A stretch of DNA of 64,000 nt from Capillimicrobium parvum (GTDB taxonomy: Bacteria > Actinomycetota > Thermoleophilia > Solirubrobacterales > Solirubrobacteraceae), in contig NZ_CP087164.1 of NCBI RefSeq assembly GCF_021172045.1, positions 372,001-436,000 of the forward strand, written 5' to 3'. Position numbers and translations under genes: made by a program. Of this stretch, positions 62,368-64,000 are shown in pieces. A model generated the notes under the pieces. It made no database searches and was not told the DNA's origin. It worked only from the letters and a program-made list of their open reading frames with translations. The number at the start of each line of letters is the position of its first letter. Position 1 is the stretch's first letter.

Positions 62368-63009
62368 TCACGCGCCCACCGTGGCGAGCGCGTCGGCCAC
62401 GCAGGCGGCGCGGACCTGGGCTCCGCTGACGGAGAAGAAGCGCGGCAGGCCGCCATCGACGCGGCTGACGCCGACGCCGAGGCGCGCGAGGTGCAGGCTG
62501 CCGAGGGCGCGGGTCCACATGAGGTTCGCGGTGAGATCCGGGTCGTCGACGGTGAAGGCGCCCCGGGAGGCGCCGTCGCGCAGGACGTCGGCCAGCAGGC
62601 CCATGCAGTCGGCCATGCCGAGGCCCAGGCGCAGCAGCACGCCCTCGGAGACGACCTCGACCAGCTCGGTCGACGGGCGGCGCATGAGCGAGATGCAGCA
62701 GTCCAGGAACGCGGGATGCCCGAGGCAGTAGTCCGTGAAGTGCTCCGCGCAGGCGACGAGGCGCTCGCGCGGCGCGGCCGCCGGGTCGATCGCGTGCAGC
62801 GAGGCCGAGAGCTCCTCGAGGTACCGCGTCGCGGTGAGGACGAACAGCTCCTCCTTGGACGCGAAGTGGCGGTAGATCAGCGCCTTGTTGATGCCGGCCA
62901 GCCGCGCGATGTCCTCGACCGCGACGTCCTGCATGCCCCGCTCGTCGAACAGCGCACGCGTCGCGTCGACGATGTCGCGCTCGCGCCGGCGCCGCAGGGG
63001 GGTGGCCAT
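62368..63009 (-). CDS. TetR-family transcriptional regulator, divergent from an acyl-CoA dehydrogenase
   Basis: A 213-residue TetR protein. HTH at residues ~8-55: RERDIVDATRALFDERGMQDVAVEDIARLAGINKALIYRHFASKEELF, read in segments; GINKALIYRHFASKEE is the recognition part. The ligand domain contains CCISLMRRP and LMWTRALGSLHLARLGVG. It is divergent from the acyl-CoA dehydrogenase gene at 63120 with 110 bp between starts; a TetR-style inverted repeat lies in that gap (63041-63059), so it probably regulates that gene and itself. Confidence 0.88.
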   Translation of the reverse strand: MATPLRRRRERDIVDATRALFDERGMQDVAVEDIARLAGINKALIYRHFASKEELFVLTATRYLEELSASLHAIDPAAAPRERLVACAEHFTDYCLGHPAFLDCCISLMRRPSTELVEVVSEGVLLRLGLGMADCMGLLADVLRDGASRGAFTVDDPDLTANLMWTRALGSLHLARLGVGVSRVDGGLPRFFSVSGAQVRAACVADALATVGA

Positions 63010-63019
63010 CCCGAGGCGA

Positions 63020-63059
63020 GTGTAACCGCTCGCGGGGCAGGTGTAACCATCGTTTACAC
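63020..63059. promoter_or_regulatory. Candidate TetR operator GTGTAA-N7-TTACAC with an extra half-site
   Basis: GTGTAA (63041-63046) and TTACAC (63054-63059) form an inverted repeat with a 7-bp spacer; a third half-site GTGTAACC lies at 63020-63027 and is shared with 63041-63048. TTTACA/TACACT sequences within it could be promoter hexamers. A ribosome site AGGAGGA (63105-63111) precedes ATG 63120. Confidence 0.5.
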
Positions 63060-63119
63060 TCTTGGTTTCGGCAAGCCGCGCTCGCCGTTCGACCGACCCC
63101 AGCAGGAGGACCGACCCCG

Positions 63120-64000
63120 ATGGCCGCCACGACGGACTCCCCGAACGCGACCACCCCGTTCTCGCTCGATCTGAGCGAGGACCAGCGCGACATCCGGTCC
63201 TGGGTGCACGGCTTCGCCGAGTCCGTCGTCCGTCCCGCCGCCGCTGAGTGGGACGAGCGCGAGGAGACCCCCTGGGACATCATCAGGGAGGCCGCGAAGA
63301 TCGGCCTGTACAGCTTCGAGGCGCTCGCGCAGTTTCACGCCGACGAGACCGGCCTGACGATGCCGATCGCCAACGAGGAGCTGTTCTGGGGCGACGCCGG
63401 GATCGGCCTGGCGATCATGGGGACGTCCCTGCCGGTCGCCGCCATCTTCGGCCAGGGCACCGGCGAGCAGATCGGCGAGTGGATCCCGCGCTGCTTCGGG
63501 ACGCCCGACGATCCGAAGGTGGGCTCGTTCTGCGCGTCCGAGCCCGACGCCGGTTCCGACGTCTCGGCCATCCGCACGACGGCTCGCTTCGACGAGGCGG
63601 CGAACGAGTGGGTCCTCAACGGCCAGAAGGCGTGGGCGACGAACGGCGGCATCGCCGACGTGCACGTCGTCGTCGCCTCGGTCGACCGCGAGCTCGGCGC
63701 GCGCGGCCACGCCGCGTTCGTCATCTCCAAGGAGGAGACGAAGGGCATCGAGCAGGGCGCGAAGGTCCGCAAGCACGGCCTGCGCGCCTCGCACACCGCC
63801 GACGTCCACCTCGACGACTGCCGCATCCCGGCCGAGAACGTCCTCGGCGGAAAGGAGCGCCTCGACGAGCGGCTCGCGCGCGTCCGCGAGGGCGGCCGCG
63901 CGAAGTCGCAGGCAGCGATGGCCACGTTCGAGGCGACGCGGCCGATGGTGGGCGCGCAGGCGCTCGGCATCGCACGCGCGGCCTACGAGTACGCGCTCGA
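63120..64000 (+). CDS. Acyl-CoA dehydrogenase, 5' part (runs off the window)
   Basis: The first ~293 residues of an acyl-CoA dehydrogenase. SLDLSEDQRDIRSWVHGFAESVVRPAAAEWDE is the N-terminal helical domain, ANEELFWGDAGIGLAIMGTS follows, and FCASEPDAGSDVSAIRTTA is the FAD/substrate motif (~ residue 145), then GQKAWATNGGIADVHVVVASVD. The catalytic Glu region lies beyond the window. It is a different branch from the enzyme at 56544. ATG 63120 follows a good AGGAGGA ribosome site. The divergent TetR gene and operator suggest dedicated control. Confidence 0.9.
   Translation, partial: MAATTDSPNATTPFSLDLSEDQRDIRSWVHGFAESVVRPAAAEWDEREETPWDIIREAAKIGLYSFEALAQFHADETGLTMPIANEELFWGDAGIGLAIMGTSLPVAAIFGQGTGEQIGEWIPRCFGTPDDPKVGSFCASEPDAGSDVSAIRTTARFDEAANEWVLNGQKAWATNGGIADVHVVVASVDRELGARGHAAFVISKEETKGIEQGAKVRKHGLRASHTADVHLDDCRIPAENVLGGKERLDERLARVREGGRAKSQAAMATFEATRPMVGAQALGIARAAYEYAL

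Overview
This 64 kb window is chromosomal DNA from a very GC-rich actinobacterium. GTG starts are frequent and many genes overlap by 1-8 bases (GTGA, ATGA, TAGTG junctions). An F420-dependent luciferase-like oxidoreductase, several very large ATPase-LuxR and SARP-type regulators, an Fe-S type PurF and cell-wall proteins of a recognisable style point to the Thermoleophilia/Solirubrobacterales (Conexibacter, Solirubrobacter, Patulibacter, Baekduia relatives). That placement is inference from protein style, not a database result. There is no integrase, transposase, prophage or CRISPR array.

Layout. 1-18.6 kb holds seven genes of de novo purine synthesis (purC, purS-purQ-purL, purF, purN, purH). 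Between them lie an amidase, an F420 oxidoreductase, an MFS exporter with a divergent ArsR-type regulator, a GNAT enzyme, recQ overlapping purN, an SRPBCC/TetR divergent pair and two paralogous small acidic proteins. 18.6-26.6 kb holds an FAD oxidoreductase and a GT39-like membrane protein, a VOC protein, an unusual tRNA-Lys / HNH / tRNA-Glu unit, a secreted protein, an SDR lacking the canonical catalytic residues, an orphan ABC solute-binding protein and tRNA-Val. 26.6-42.9 kb holds a SARP-family giant regulator next to a small membrane protein with repeated C-terminal motifs, a secreted fungalysin (M36), an HdeD-like protein, a membrane fusion of a glycoside-hydrolase-like domain to GAF and HD-GYP domains, a TetR, an ATPase-LuxR regulator and a cytochrome P450.

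After tRNA-Asp (43.0 kb) comes a gene-poor stretch, then a surface-polysaccharide locus at 44.3-51.1 kb. It contains a GT4-deacetylase fusion and, on the other strand, a tightly overlapping operon of Wzm/Wzt-type ABC exporter, two GT2 glycosyltransferases and a methyltransferase. A sulfotransferase-like protein follows. From 53.9 kb the window is acyl-CoA catabolism: acyl-CoA ligase, a decayed aldehyde dehydrogenase fragment, a TetR repressor, acyl-CoA dehydrogenase, and biotin carboxylase and carboxyltransferase subunits of methylcrotonyl-CoA-carboxylase type. The content resembles the leucine-catabolic fadD35/TetR/fadE19/accA1/accD1 region of mycobacteria. A MocA-like gene, two more TetR genes and a second, truncated acyl-CoA dehydrogenase close the window.

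Most notable are: (i) an HNH reading frame whose only usable upstream start would make it read through a complete tRNA-Lys gene, that ends inside tRNA-Glu, and that is preceded by a perfect LexA-box-like palindrome; (ii) the extracellular hydrolase - membrane - GAF - degenerate HD-GYP fusion; (iii) two 14-bp direct repeats at 22-bp spacing between the SARP gene and the small repeat protein; (iv) several well-formed candidate operators in divergent promoters.
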